A stretch of 64,000 nucleotides of DNA. Source: Coriobacteriaceae bacterium (GTDB taxonomy: Bacteria; Actinomycetota; Coriobacteriia; Coriobacteriales; Coriobacteriaceae). Of this stretch, positions 26,689 to 36,285 are shown piece after piece. A model generated the notes under the pieces. That model saw only the letters and a list, made by a program, of their open reading frames with translations, did not search any database and was not told the origin of the DNA. Made by a program: the position numbers and the translations under genes. The stretch spans positions 372,001 to 436,000 of the forward strand of contig DAJPFV010000001.1 in assembly GCA_025993015.1 (NCBI GenBank), in the 5' to 3' direction. How positions within the stretch are numbered: position 1 is the first letter of the stretch; each line of letters starts with the position of its first letter.

Positions 26689-27048
26689 GGGAAACTGCGT
26701 CCCGGCATTTCAGCCCAAAACGGGACGCAGTTTCCCTCAGGGCCTTCTTTCGGAAACTATGTCCCATTCTGGGCGCGGATTCTGGGGCGCGCTTTCCGCA
26801 ACGAGCCTCTCGCGGAAACTTGTATCCCACTCTGGGCGACCATTCCGGGACACGGTTTCCCCAAGGCCTTTGTTTAGGAAAGCGCGTCCCATTTTGAACC
26901 TTCAGACTGGGACGCGCTTTCCGGCAGGGGTCCAAAGCGGAAACTGCATCCCACTCTGAGCGCCCATTCCGGGACACAGTTTCCCAACGGCCCCCGTTTC
27001 GGAAACCACATCCCGTTCCGAGCCTTCAAAGCGGGACGCGGCTTCCCC
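26689..27048. repeat. Tandem array of six palindromic repeats, period about 62 bp
   Basis: Six related imperfect palindromes at about 26689-26736, 26751-26798, 26812-26861, 26876-26923, 26938-26985 and 27000-27048. Each is about 48 bases with arms of the type GGAAACTGCGTCCC / GGGACGCAGTTTCC and a 17-20 base middle, often CATTCTGGGC-like. Linkers are about 14 bases and GGCCT-rich. Units 1 and 4 have perfect 15-16 bp arms; units 2, 3, 5 and 6 carry mismatches. It fills the gap between two convergent genes. Not CRISPR: the units are palindromes with related middles, and the linkers are short. Confidence 0.9.
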
Positions 27049-27061
27049 GAGAGAGTATCGA

Positions 27062-28624
27062 CTACTTGCCGTCGTCGTCCTCGGCTTCTTCTCTTGCATA
27101 GAGCTCCAACATGCGGCGGCGGTATTCGCGCACGGCGAGCTTGGCGCGCTCCAGGCGGCGACGCTCGCGCGGAGTCAGCTCGGACGGGTCGACCTCGTCT
27201 CCATAGGTCTTATCGGCAAGCAGGTGCGCCGCGTCCACGATGCGGGCATCGATGTGGCCGCTCGCCGCCTCGGCGGAAAGACGCTCGGCAATCGTATCGA
27301 GCGTAGGCAGGCCCTCGAATACGCGACCATGGCCATGCGAAGTCAGCAGCTCATGCTCGCGCGCGAGCAAGCTCGCTAGGTCGTGGTGGGCGCGCAGGAT
27401 GTCGAGCGCATCGGATGGATGCTCGGCAACTTCTGCCACGGCGGCGACCGGCGCGGCGTCGACCACGCGGTAGAAGAGCTGCGCGAGCAACGGCATCAAG
27501 AACACCGTGATGGCACCGGCAGCAACCATGACCGACGCAATATCTTGCGACAGCGCGCCCGCGTTGACGGCAACGCTCGTCACGGCAACGATGATCGGCA
27601 GCGCCGTGGTGCAGTACAGGGCCACGGTAATGCGACCATACGCCGACACATCGCGCGTCGCAGGACAAATGCTCATAGAAATAAGTATGGGCACGGCACG
27701 AATAATCAACAACGCCACGATAAAGCCCACGAGCAAACCCGGGCGCGACGCCACGGCCGTCAGATCGATCTTTGCGCCCGATACGGTAAAGAATACCGGA
27801 ATCAAAAAGCCGTAGGCCAGGCCATCAAGCTTGGTCTCGAGCGTATGGTTGCCCTCGGGGATGATGTAGCGCAAGACAAAGCCGGCGGCAAAAGAACCCA
27901 ACACGATGTCGAGATCAAAGACGGCCGAGAACGCCACGAGTGTGACCAGGATGAGCACCGTCAGGCGCACGAAGGTCTGCGACGTGGTATCGGCGCGTTC
28001 CTCGACAAACGCAAAGAAGCGGCTGCCGACACGCTTGGAGCGGCTTGGGACCACAGCCAGCAACACGCAAACCACCGCAAACAAGCCAAGGATTACGAGC
28101 GTTTGGATGCCAGTGCGGGCAGACAGCAGCACCGACATGGCGAGCACAGGGCCGAGCTCACCCCAGGTGCCATACGCGAGAATCGAGTCGCCCACACGCG
28201 TGCCAGTGAGCGAGCGCTCACGCATGATGGGCACGAGCGTGCCGAGCGCCGTCGAAGTGAGGGCAAGCGTCACGGCGATACCGTCGAAATGACTGACCGA
28301 GAACCACGGGGTAAAGCGCACGGCAAGCCAGGCGATACCAAACGTGACGGCCCACGTCGCCAAGCCGTAGCGCCCCTCGACGCCCGTGATGCTCTTGGGG
28401 TCGATCTCAAAGCCGGCAAGCAGGAACAAAAAGGCCAGGCCCAGCTCGGACACAAGCGAGACCTCAGCATCTACATGGATGACGCCGAGCATATGGGGTC
28501 CCAGCACCGCGCCGAGCACGAGCAAAAAGACCGTCTCGGGAACAGGTTTTCCGGGAATCGCCGAGGCGATAAAAGGACTCGCAAAGGCCACGAGTGCGAT
28601 GATGGCGAGCGAAACGAATGCCAT
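27062..28624 (-). CDS. CPA2-family cation:proton antiporter
   Basis: Protein of 520 aa. Residues 1-390 form 11-13 hydrophobic segments of the Na+/H+ exchanger (CPA2, KefB/GerN-like) fold: PVPETVFLLVLGAVLGP, LGLAFLFLLAGFEID (the conserved acidic pair of this family), LTSTALGTLVPI, and SFAAGFVL. Residues 395-520 are a cytoplasmic charged tail ending in a strongly basic then acidic segment (LTPRERRRLERAK ... EEAEDDD), without the TrkA-N domain of KefB/C. Likely exchanges Na+ or K+ for protons. ATG at 28624 has GAAAGG upstream. Divergent from purL, convergent with the SDR gene across the palindrome array. Confidence 0.87.
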   Translation of the reverse strand: MAFVSLAIIALVAFASPFIASAIPGKPVPETVFLLVLGAVLGPHMLGVIHVDAEVSLVSELGLAFLFLLAGFEIDPKSITGVEGRYGLATWAVTFGIAWLAVRFTPWFSVSHFDGIAVTLALTSTALGTLVPIMRERSLTGTRVGDSILAYGTWGELGPVLAMSVLLSARTGIQTLVILGLFAVVCVLLAVVPSRSKRVGSRFFAFVEERADTTSQTFVRLTVLILVTLVAFSAVFDLDIVLGSFAAGFVLRYIIPEGNHTLETKLDGLAYGFLIPVFFTVSGAKIDLTAVASRPGLLVGFIVALLIIRAVPILISMSICPATRDVSAYGRITVALYCTTALPIIVAVTSVAVNAGALSQDIASVMVAAGAITVFLMPLLAQLFYRVVDAAPVAAVAEVAEHPSDALDILRAHHDLASLLAREHELLTSHGHGRVFEGLPTLDTIAERLSAEAASGHIDARIVDAAHLLADKTYGDEVDPSELTPRERRRLERAKLAVREYRRRMLELYAREEAEDDDGK

Positions 28625-28808
28625 GTGATGCCTTTCTCTTGTTTGCGCTTCACTGTAGCACCCTCGCCGTCCTCAACGCGCCGCGAGCTGTCGTATCATA
28701 GTGAGGTTTACAAACATGTGGCTCAAGGCGACCGCAGGGCAGACCCCGCAAACCGACCGCTGCCGCATACCGTACCGTACGCCCAACCGATCAGGAAGGC
28801 AGGAACCA

Positions 28809-31800
28809 ATGGTCTCTCGTATCTACGTGGAGAAGAAACCCGGGTTCGACGTCGAGGCTCAGCAGCTCAAGGGCGAGCTGACCGAAATTCTCGGCATCAG
28901 GGGCATCGAGGCCCTGAGGATCATCAACCGCTACGACGTCGAGGGCATCGACGAGGAGCTTTTCCGCTCCTGCGTGCCGACCGTCTTTAGCGAGCCCCAG
29001 GTCGATGTGGCCTACGACGAGCTCCCCGCAAGCGATGGCGCCGTCTTTGCCGTCGAATTCCTGCCTGGCCAGTTTGACCAGCGCGCCGACTCCGCCAGCG
29101 AGTGCGTGCAGCTCATCAGCCAGGGCGAGCGCCCCGCCGTGCGCTCCGCCAAGGTCTATATGATCTCGGGCGCTCTGGACGAGGCCGCCATCGATGCCAT
29201 CAAGCACTACGTGGTGAACCCCGTCGAGGCGCGCATCGCCTCGCTCGACCTGCCCGAGACGCTGTACATGGAGACCCCCGAGCCCCAGCCCGTCGAGGTG
29301 CTCGACGGTTTCCGCGAGCTCGACGAGGCCGGCCTTGCCGCCTTTATTTCCGAGCGCGGCCTTGCCATGGACGAGGCGGACATCGCCTTCTGCCAGCAGT
29401 ACTTCCGCGATGAGGACCGCGACCCCACCATCACCGAGATCCGCGTGATCGACACCTATTGGTCCGACCACTGCCGCCACACCACCTTCGGCACCGTCCT
29501 GGACGACGTGACGATCGATGACGCCGTGGTGCAGCAAGCCTTCGACCGCTACATGGAGATGCGCCACGAACTCGGTCGCGACGCCAAGCCCGTCTGCCTC
29601 ATGGACATGGGCACCATCGGCGCTAAGTACCTTAAGAAGACCGGCGTAATGACCGATGTCGATGAGTCCGAGGAGATCAACGCCTGCACCGTCAAGGTGA
29701 AGGTCGATGTCGATGGCGAGGACCAGGACTGGCTGTTCCTCTTTAAGAACGAGACCCACAACCACCCGACCGAGATCGAGCCCTTCGGCGGTGCCGCCAC
29801 TTGCGTGGGCGGCGCTATCCGTGACCCGCTCTCGGGCCGCAGCTATGTGTATCAGGCTATGCGCGTCACCGGTGCCGGCGACCCCACCGTCCCGGTTTCC
29901 GAGACGCTCGAGGGCAAGCTGCCGCAGCGCAAGCTCGTGACCACTGCCGCCGCCGGCTACTCCAGCTACGGCAACCAGATCGGCCTTGCCACCGGTCAGG
30001 TCAACGAACTCTATCACCCCGGTTACGTGGCCAAGCGCATGGAGGTTGGCGCCGTCGTGGGCGCTACCCCGGCAAACCACGTTCGTCGCGAGTGCCCCGC
30101 CCCCACCGACAAGATCATCCTGCTGGGCGGCCGCACCGGCCGCGATGGCATCGGTGGCGCCACCGGCTCCTCCAAGACCCAGAACACCGAGTCCATCGAG
30201 ACCTCGGGTGCCGAGGTCCAGAAGGGCAACGCCCCGGTCGAGCGCAAGCTGCAGCGTCTGTTCCGCCGCGGCGACGCCTGCCGTCTGATCAAGCGCTGCA
30301 ACGACTTTGGCGCCGGCGGTGTCTCGGTCGCCGTGGGCGAGCTTGCCGACGGCCTGTATGTCGACCTTGATACCGTGACCAAGAAGTACGACGGCCTGGA
30401 CGGCACCGAGCTCGCTATCTCCGAGTCCCAGGAGCGTATGGCCTGCGCCGTCGCCGACGGTGACGTCGAGGAGTTCATGGGCTACGCCGCCGAGGAGAAC
30501 CTCGAGGCGACCGTTATCGCCGAGGTTACCGCCGAGCCGCGCATGCGCATGGCCTGGAACGGTGTCGCCATCGTCGACCTATCCCGCGAGTTCCTCAACT
30601 CCAACGGCGCGCCCAAGCACCAGATCGCCCACGTATGCGCCCGCAGCGTGTGGCAGCCCAGCTGGGCCGGCACCACGCTTGCCGAGCGCATGACCTCGCT
30701 TGTCACCGACCTCAACGTCGCTTCCAACAAGGGCCTTTCCGAGCGCTTCGACTCCACCATCGGCGCCGCGACCGTGCTCATGCCCTTTGGTGGCAAGACG
30801 CAGCTCACCCCAAGCTCGGCCATGGTCGCCAAGTTCCCCGTGGACGGCGAGACCACCACGGCGAGCGCTATGGCATGGGGCTTCAACCCCTACCTGATGG
30901 AAGCCGACCAATTTGCGGGCTCCTACCTGTCCGTGGTCGAGTCCATCGCCAAGCTCGTTGCCGCCGGCTTTGAGCACAAGCGCGCCTACCTCTCCTTCCA
31001 GGAGTACTTCGAGCGCCTGCGCACCGAGGCAGAGCGCTGGGGCAAGCCCATGGCTGCCGTCCTGGGTGCCCTTATGGCCCAGGTCGACCTGGGTGCTGGC
31101 GCCATCGGCGGCAAGGACTCCATGAGCGGCTCGTTTGAGGACGAGGCCGGCGAGCTCAACGTTCCGCCGACCCTGATCAGCTTCGCCGTCGCCGTGGGCA
31201 GGGCCGCCCGTGCCGTCTCGCCCGAGTTCAAGGGCCTCACGCACCGCGTCGTCCGCATCGCCCCCGCTACCTATGGCGAGGACTACCGTCCCGACGCCCA
31301 GCAGCTGCTCGCCGCGTTTGACGCCGTCGAGGCGCTCACTGCTACCGGCAACGCCCTGGCCATCTCCACGCCCGGCTACGGCTGCGGCGCCGAGAGCCTC
31401 TTTAAGATGTGCGTCGGTAACCAGATCGGCATCGAGCTTGCCGAGGACGTGGACGTGGAGAGCCTCTTCACCCCGCTCTACGGCAGCTTTATCGTCGAGC
31501 TCGCCGAGGATGCCGAGCTGCCCGAGGTCGCCGACGGCGTTGTCGTCGAGCCCCTGGGCACCACCGTCGAGGGCTATGTCATCGACACCGGCTCCGAGGT
31601 CATCGAGCTCTCCGAGCTCCAGGAGGCCTGGGAGAGCGGCATCGAGGGCGTCTTTGCCTACCGCAGCGCCGACGAGACCCCCGAGGTCGAGACCATCGAC
31701 TTCCGTGCCAAGGACATCCACGTGTACAGCGGCGCCAAGATCGCCCGTCCGCGCGTGATCATCCCCGTGTTCCCTGGCAACAACTGTGAGTACGACAGCG

Positions 31801-32555
31801 CACGTGCCTTCCGCGCAGCCGGTGCCGAAGCCGACACCTTCGTGATCAACAACCTCACGCCCGAGGCCGTCGCCGAGAGCACCCACGAGCTTGCCCGCCG
31901 CATCCGTGCAAGCCAGATCGTCATGATCCCCGGCGGCTTCTCGGGCGGCGACGAGCCCGATGGCTCCGCCAAGTTCATCACGGCGTTCTTCCGCGCTCCC
32001 GAGGTCACCGAGGCAGTTCGCGACCTGCTCAAGGCCCGCGACGGCCTGATGCTGGGTATCTGCAACGGCTTCCAGGCCCTGGTCAAGCTCGGCCTGGTGC
32101 CCTACGGCGACATCGTCGACGCCACGCCCGATGCGCCCACGTTGACGTTCAACACCATCGGTCGCCACCAGAGCCGTCTGGTGCGCACCCGCATCTCGTC
32201 CAACTTGTCCCCGTGGCTGTCGCAGTGCAGCCTGGACGACCCCTACACCGTCGCCATCAGCCACGGCGAGGGCCGCTTTGTCGCCAATGACGAAGTGCTC
32301 GCCCAGCTGATCGCCAACGGCCAGGTCGCCACGCAGTACGTGGGCGAGGACGGCAAGCCCAGCATGGATCTTTCCGTCAACCCCAACGGCTCCGCACTCG
32401 CCATCGAGGGCATCACGAGCCCCGACGGCCGCGTTCTGGGCAAGATGGGCCATGCCGAGCGTCGCGGCGACAACCTGTACCGCAACGTGCCCGAGCATGT
32501 CCCCGGCGACAAGTTCATGCCGATCTTTGAGAGCGGCGTAGCCTACTTCGCTTAA
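28809..32555 (+). CDS. purL: Phosphoribosylformylglycinamidine synthase, single-chain (PurL with PurQ domain)
   Basis: Protein of 1248 aa, the long form in which synthetase and glutaminase are one chain, as in Proteobacteria and some clostridia. Visible: STFGTVLDDV linker region and SDHCRHTTF (the conserved HCRHTTF), NETHNHPTEIEPFGGAATC (ATP-binding core), GGKDSMSG in the second AIRS-like half, and a C-terminal class I amidotransferase with the nucleophile elbow LGICNGFQ (Cys about 1085) and ISHGEGRF (His). It converts FGAR plus Gln and ATP to FGAM in purine synthesis. ATG at 28809 has GGAAGG upstream; an in-frame extension to 28701 is not conserved. Terminator follows. Confidence 0.96.
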   Translation: MVSRIYVEKKPGFDVEAQQLKGELTEILGIRGIEALRIINRYDVEGIDEELFRSCVPTVFSEPQVDVAYDELPASDGAVFAVEFLPGQFDQRADSASECVQLISQGERPAVRSAKVYMISGALDEAAIDAIKHYVVNPVEARIASLDLPETLYMETPEPQPVEVLDGFRELDEAGLAAFISERGLAMDEADIAFCQQYFRDEDRDPTITEIRVIDTYWSDHCRHTTFGTVLDDVTIDDAVVQQAFDRYMEMRHELGRDAKPVCLMDMGTIGAKYLKKTGVMTDVDESEEINACTVKVKVDVDGEDQDWLFLFKNETHNHPTEIEPFGGAATCVGGAIRDPLSGRSYVYQAMRVTGAGDPTVPVSETLEGKLPQRKLVTTAAAGYSSYGNQIGLATGQVNELYHPGYVAKRMEVGAVVGATPANHVRRECPAPTDKIILLGGRTGRDGIGGATGSSKTQNTESIETSGAEVQKGNAPVERKLQRLFRRGDACRLIKRCNDFGAGGVSVAVGELADGLYVDLDTVTKKYDGLDGTELAISESQERMACAVADGDVEEFMGYAAEENLEATVIAEVTAEPRMRMAWNGVAIVDLSREFLNSNGAPKHQIAHVCARSVWQPSWAGTTLAERMTSLVTDLNVASNKGLSERFDSTIGAATVLMPFGGKTQLTPSSAMVAKFPVDGETTTASAMAWGFNPYLMEADQFAGSYLSVVESIAKLVAAGFEHKRAYLSFQEYFERLRTEAERWGKPMAAVLGALMAQVDLGAGAIGGKDSMSGSFEDEAGELNVPPTLISFAVAVGRAARAVSPEFKGLTHRVVRIAPATYGEDYRPDAQQLLAAFDAVEALTATGNALAISTPGYGCGAESLFKMCVGNQIGIELAEDVDVESLFTPLYGSFIVELAEDAELPEVADGVVVEPLGTTVEGYVIDTGSEVIELSELQEAWESGIEGVFAYRSADETPEVETIDFRAKDIHVYSGAKIARPRVIIPVFPGNNCEYDSARAFRAAGAEADTFVINNLTPEAVAESTHELARRIRASQIVMIPGGFSGGDEPDGSAKFITAFFRAPEVTEAVRDLLKARDGLMLGICNGFQALVKLGLVPYGDIVDATPDAPTLTFNTIGRHQSRLVRTRISSNLSPWLSQCSLDDPYTVAISHGEGRFVANDEVLAQLIANGQVATQYVGEDGKPSMDLSVNPNGSALAIEGITSPDGRVLGKMGHAERRGDNLYRNVPEHVPGDKFMPIFESGVAYFA

Positions 32556-32592
32556 ACCTTTCCCATCGGGTACAATCCCTTCGGGTAACAAC

Positions 32593-32630
32593 ACCCGCCA
32601 CCGGCACGCCCGGTGGCGGGTTCTTTTTTA
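32593..32630 (+). terminator. Terminator of purL
   Basis: ACCCGCCACCGG / CCGGTGGCGGGT with a short loop, followed by TTCTTTTTTA. Confidence 0.92.
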
Positions 32631-32655
32631 TTTGCGCGTATGGGAGAAGAACATC

Positions 32656-33591
32656 ATGGAAAGCCGCAAGCCGTATCTCGCCACTCTGCCCGGACTCATC
32701 CTGGGTTGCCTCGTCTGCTGCGCGCTCTGGGGGTCGGCTTTCCCCTGCATCAAGATCGGTTACGAGCTGTTTGGTATCCCGGCGCACGATAGCGCCTCGC
32801 AGCTACTCTTTGCAGGTTTGCGCTTCACACTTGCCGGTATCCTGGTTATCGCCGGTATGAGTGCAGCCCAGCGCCGCCCGCTCGTCCCACAGGCACGCGA
32901 TATCAAGCCCATCTTTATCTTGTCGCTCTTCCAGACTATCGGGCAGTACTTCTTTTTCTATCTGGGTCTCTCGCGCGCCAGCGCCATGTCGAGCTCCATC
33001 ATCGAGGCCAGCGCCAACTTCCTCGCAATCCTCTTTGCCGCCCTGGCATTTCACACCGAGAAGCTCAATACGGCCAAGGTGCTTGGCTGTGCGCTGGGCT
33101 TTGCCGGCGTCGCGCTCGTCAACCTCTCGGGCGCAGATGGCACCTTTGGCTTTACGCTCGATGGCGAGGGCTTTATCCTAGCCTCCACTGTCGCGGGTGC
33201 TCTTTCGACCTGCCTGATCGGTATCTTCTCGCGCGAGCACGACGGCGTCTTGCTTGCCGGGTGGCAGTTCTTGGTCGGCGGCCTGATCCTCACCGCCATC
33301 GGCTTTTTGATGGGTGACGCGCTCTCCCCCACAGCGATTGTCCCCGCCATCGCGCTCATCATCTACATGGCGCTTATCTCCGCGGTCGCCTACTCGCTGT
33401 GGTCGCGCCTGCTTGCCGTCAACCCCGTCAGCCGCGTCTCTGTCTTTGGATTTATGAACCCCGTCTTTGGTGTGGTGCTGAGCGCGCTGCTGCTCGACGA
33501 GGGCGCTGGCACGAGCCTCGTTACCGTCATCGTTGCCCTGCTGTTGGTCTGCGGCGGCATCATCATCGTCAACAAACCCAAAAAAGCCTAG
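32656..33591 (+). CDS. EamA/DMT-family transporter
   Basis: Integral membrane protein of 311 aa with about ten hydrophobic segments in two homologous halves, the EamA (drug/metabolite transporter) layout. The first half has CALWGSAFPCIKIGYELF and the second half has SLWSRLLAVNPVSRVSVFGFMNPVFGVVLSALLLDE, the family signature region. Members export amino acids, cysteine derivatives or other metabolites; the substrate is unknown. ATG at 32656 has GGAGAA upstream. Convergent with the diguanylate cyclase gene, sharing the hairpin at 33739-33780. The 150 bases after the stop (33592-33738) hold nothing I can recognise. Confidence 0.87.
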   Translation: MESRKPYLATLPGLILGCLVCCALWGSAFPCIKIGYELFGIPAHDSASQLLFAGLRFTLAGILVIAGMSAAQRRPLVPQARDIKPIFILSLFQTIGQYFFFYLGLSRASAMSSSIIEASANFLAILFAALAFHTEKLNTAKVLGCALGFAGVALVNLSGADGTFGFTLDGEGFILASTVAGALSTCLIGIFSREHDGVLLAGWQFLVGGLILTAIGFLMGDALSPTAIVPAIALIIYMALISAVAYSLWSRLLAVNPVSRVSVFGFMNPVFGVVLSALLLDEGAGTSLVTVIVALLLVCGGIIIVNKPKKA

Positions 33592-33738
33592 CGAGCTCAC
33601 CTTTTTAGGGAGGGCCTTCAAACACTTTAGCTTAATGGAGTGCACTGGTTCTCGTTGATTTCGTACCGAGTCGCAGCGGCAGACGCCCGCCTTGCCGCAC
33701 CGCGCCCGGGCATTATGGCCGGTGGCCCCCACAAACGC

Positions 33739-33780
33739 AAAAGGGGCGCACGACCATCGCAACGGTCGTGTGCCCCTTTT
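33739..33780. terminator. Bidirectional terminator between EamA gene and diguanylate cyclase
   Basis: AAAAGGGGCGCACGACC / GGTCGTGTGCCCCTTTT (one G-T pair) with A-run and T-run on opposite sides, so it can end transcription from both converging genes. It ends 2 bases before the stop codon of the minus-strand gene. Confidence 0.9.
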
Positions 33781-33781
33781 C

Positions 33782-34924
33782 CTAGCGTATCTGAACGCCG
33801 GCTTTCTTTTTCTCGGCCTTGACACGGTAGAGTTCCGTGTCGGCGGCGCGAAGCAGGTTTTGCCAGGTATCAATACCATCGCCGACCCGCGCGCAACCGA
33901 TGGACATCCGCAATGCATACGGCACCTCGGCATGCGCGAGCTCGTCGTTGATTGTCGCGCACAGATGCATGATATCCTGTTCCGCCGCTGCCTTTTGGAG
34001 CACCACGAACTCATCGCCACCATAACGCGCGATAAAGCCACCAGACGCCGAGCAGACCTCTTTGAGCGCAGCGGATATTACCTGAAGAGCATGGTCGCCC
34101 TCCACATGTCCATAGCGATCGTTAATCTGCTTAAAGCCGTCAGCGTCCATCATAAGCAGATACACATCTTCGGCCTGATCCACATTTGAAAAGAGCGACA
34201 GCATATAGGTCTCAAAACGGTTGCGGTTGTTGAGTCCAGTCAACGGGTCAGTCGAGATCAGTTGCTCCTGGCAGATGATATAGAGCAGCAACATGCTAAT
34301 CATTATGCCGACACAAAGGCCAGGCACCGAGTATACGATCTGAAAGGTACCGCCCACCAGAGCGGGAACCGCAAAAAAGGCGAGGGTGCGATAAATGGCC
34401 TTCTTTTGCAGGCTTTCGACTTTTCGAGCCTGAATAAAGGCATGCAAGGACGTATATATGACGTAGCAGTAGCTAACGATAGGCTGAATCATATAAAGCG
34501 CTCCGCGACGATATACGCCCCGCGCATCGATATAGAACATAGCGTGCGTCCAGTAGCTGGTAAATGCCAGAACGACCACCAATGCGGTTGGCAACGTTAA
34601 AAGTACCACCCTATAGGGCGTGGTCAGGAGCCGTGAGCCCTGCATCGTCTCGGAATAGAAAAACCAAATGAGGCACGCGATGGCGAACAGCGAAAACGAA
34701 ACCGCGTTGGAAATCCAGTTGGCCGTGATGCCTACAGGAGTGCTCACGCCGTCCGAGAGCGTCCAGATCATATCGAAGAAAATGTAGGCAGCAGACGTGT
34801 AGCCCAGCATGCTAAACAAAAGCTGCTGGGTGCTCGAGAACAGGGAGCGACGGCTTCGTACGGCAAGTCCGATAAGAATAATCATGCACAGCAGGAATAT
34901 CTCGATCTTGAGTGCCTTTACCAC
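33782..34924 (-). CDS. Membrane diguanylate cyclase (GGDEF protein)
   Basis: Protein of 380 aa. Residues 1-215 hold about seven hydrophobic segments (a 7TM-type sensory region, no known ligand motif). Residues 220-380 are a GGDEF domain: STDPLTGLNNRNRFE start, DADGFKQINDRYGHVEGD and the intact RYGGDEF motif (GGDEF at about 302-306). It should make cyclic di-GMP from GTP. No RxxD inhibitory site is seen at the usual place before GGDEF. GTG at 34924 is chosen, with GGGAGG 8 bases upstream, over a TTG at 34942 whose codons overlap that SD. Monocistronic. Confidence 0.92.
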   Translation of the reverse strand: MVKALKIEIFLLCMIILIGLAVRSRRSLFSSTQQLLFSMLGYTSAAYIFFDMIWTLSDGVSTPVGITANWISNAVSFSLFAIACLIWFFYSETMQGSRLLTTPYRVVLLTLPTALVVVLAFTSYWTHAMFYIDARGVYRRGALYMIQPIVSYCYVIYTSLHAFIQARKVESLQKKAIYRTLAFFAVPALVGGTFQIVYSVPGLCVGIMISMLLLYIICQEQLISTDPLTGLNNRNRFETYMLSLFSNVDQAEDVYLLMMDADGFKQINDRYGHVEGDHALQVISAALKEVCSASGGFIARYGGDEFVVLQKAAAEQDIMHLCATINDELAHAEVPYALRMSIGCARVGDGIDTWQNLLRAADTELYRVKAEKKKAGVQIR

Positions 34925-35023
34925 TAGACGCCCTCCCTTCAATATCCAAGTGGCCAGAATCGCCCAATTCGAATCTGGGCAACAAACACCCCCTACTCCG
35001 CAGGGGTAAGGGGAATAATAGCA

Positions 35024-35067
35024 GAGCGCCCGAACGTCACTGCAAGACAGCTCTCGTTCGGGCGCTC
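35024..35067 (-). terminator. Terminator-like hairpin after the KdgT-like gene
   Basis: GAGCGCCCGAACG / CGTTCGGGCGCTC, 13 bp perfect with an 18-base loop, about 45 bases past the permease stop on the minus strand. No strong T-run. Confidence 0.6.
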
Positions 35068-35112
35068 AAACGGCGCGAGTTGCACGCCGGAATCATTGAT
35101 GGGTATCGATTG

Positions 35113-36135
35113 CTACTCGCCATCGATGTCGGTCGCGACAGCCTCTTCGATGGCCTCGACACCGGCAGGCGACAGGTCTTCCTTGCCCTGGCAGAACTTC
35201 TTATCGACCCAGCCGGTTAGAATCGGGGCCATGATTGCCGTGATGATGACGGCAGTGGCGATCTGCGCATACGCAGTGGGCGCAAGCTCGGCATAGCGCG
35301 GAGCGACCTCGGCGAGGGCGACCGGCGTGGTCATGGCCGTGCCGGCAATGGTGGAACATGCCACAGCCGCCTTACCGTTGCCGCCACACAGACGCTCAAA
35401 GGCAAAGGTAATGGGACCGACGATAAAGAGCGTGATGAGACCCAGCAGGATGCCCGAAATGCCACCGGCGATGAAGCTCGAAAGGCTCATGGACGCACCG
35501 AGCTGAAAACCAATTACAGCAATCGCGGGATTGGCGCCGGGAACCAGCAGGTTCTTGATAAACGGGAACAAGTTGCCCAGGACCATGCCGATAACAAGCG
35601 GCAGGATGGATCCGATGATGGTGCCGACAGGGATGTTGGCAAGACCCGAAACACCAAGGATGATCATCGTGACGGCGGGGCCGGCCGTAAAGAACAGGAT
35701 ACCGACGGCGCCCTGCTCGGACTCATCGCCGAACTCGCCCATGATGCCCGTATAGAGCGCCATGTTGCAAAACGTAATGCCGCCGATGATAGACACGGAG
35801 CTCAGACCCAGGAAGTTGTCGTTAAAGAAATATGCCACGCCTAGGCCGAGAGCCGCTGCGACGACCAGCTTGGGAATCAGCACGACGATGCCGGTCTTGA
35901 TGGCGCCCGGCGTGGACTTAAAGCTGATGCCGGCGCCCACGAACAGCAAGATCGCGGCAACGATGGTGTTGGAGCCGCCGCGGCAGGCAGCCGTAAAGAA
36001 GCCGCCGACCTCAAAGACCTGCGGGCAGAAGGTATTGAGCAAAAGGCCGACGATCATCGGATAGATCATGATGTCGCCCGGGATACGCGGGACCTTGAAT
36101 TTCTTTTGCTCGTTGGCGGTCGCTTCCTGTGCCAT
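35113..36135 (-). CDS. kdgT: 2-keto-3-deoxygluconate permease (KdgT family)
   Basis: Integral membrane protein of 340 aa with about ten hydrophobic segments, matching the 2-keto-3-deoxygluconate transporter (KDGT) family: VPRIPGDIMIYPMIVGLLLNTFCP at the start, GAGISFK, GGITFCNMALYTGIMGEFGDESE in the middle and GTAMTTPVALAEVAP near the C terminus. The family imports KDG, a pectin/glucuronate breakdown product, by proton symport. No kdgK, kdgA or uronate gene is adjacent, so the actual substrate is uncertain. ATG at 36135 has GGGGG upstream. Single gene. Confidence 0.85.
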   Translation of the reverse strand: MAQEATANEQKKFKVPRIPGDIMIYPMIVGLLLNTFCPQVFEVGGFFTAACRGGSNTIVAAILLFVGAGISFKSTPGAIKTGIVVLIPKLVVAAALGLGVAYFFNDNFLGLSSVSIIGGITFCNMALYTGIMGEFGDESEQGAVGILFFTAGPAVTMIILGVSGLANIPVGTIIGSILPLVIGMVLGNLFPFIKNLLVPGANPAIAVIGFQLGASMSLSSFIAGGISGILLGLITLFIVGPITFAFERLCGGNGKAAVACSTIAGTAMTTPVALAEVAPRYAELAPTAYAQIATAVIITAIMAPILTGWVDKKFCQGKEDLSPAGVEAIEEAVATDIDGE

Positions 36136-36285
36136 GAAACCCCCATTTCCGCTGACGGGGTACAAAAGCCCACGTCACGCTTTGCTACAGTAAAGTTTGA
36201 CCATGGTACCAGAAGAAATAGACCAGCTCGGTGAAAAATCCGACAAGTTGGGATGGAACGAGATTCGGCGCCCGCGACGCCACCC

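Noticed and set aside
26689..27048. CRISPR array
   Set aside because: Regular spacing suggested it, but each unit is a palindrome with drifting arms, the gaps between units are only about 14 bases and similar to one another, and no cas gene is in the window.
28791..32594. Two long minus-strand frames opposite purL
   Set aside because: Repetitive Leu/Gly/His composition is what GC-rich antisense frames give; purL is clear on the plus strand.
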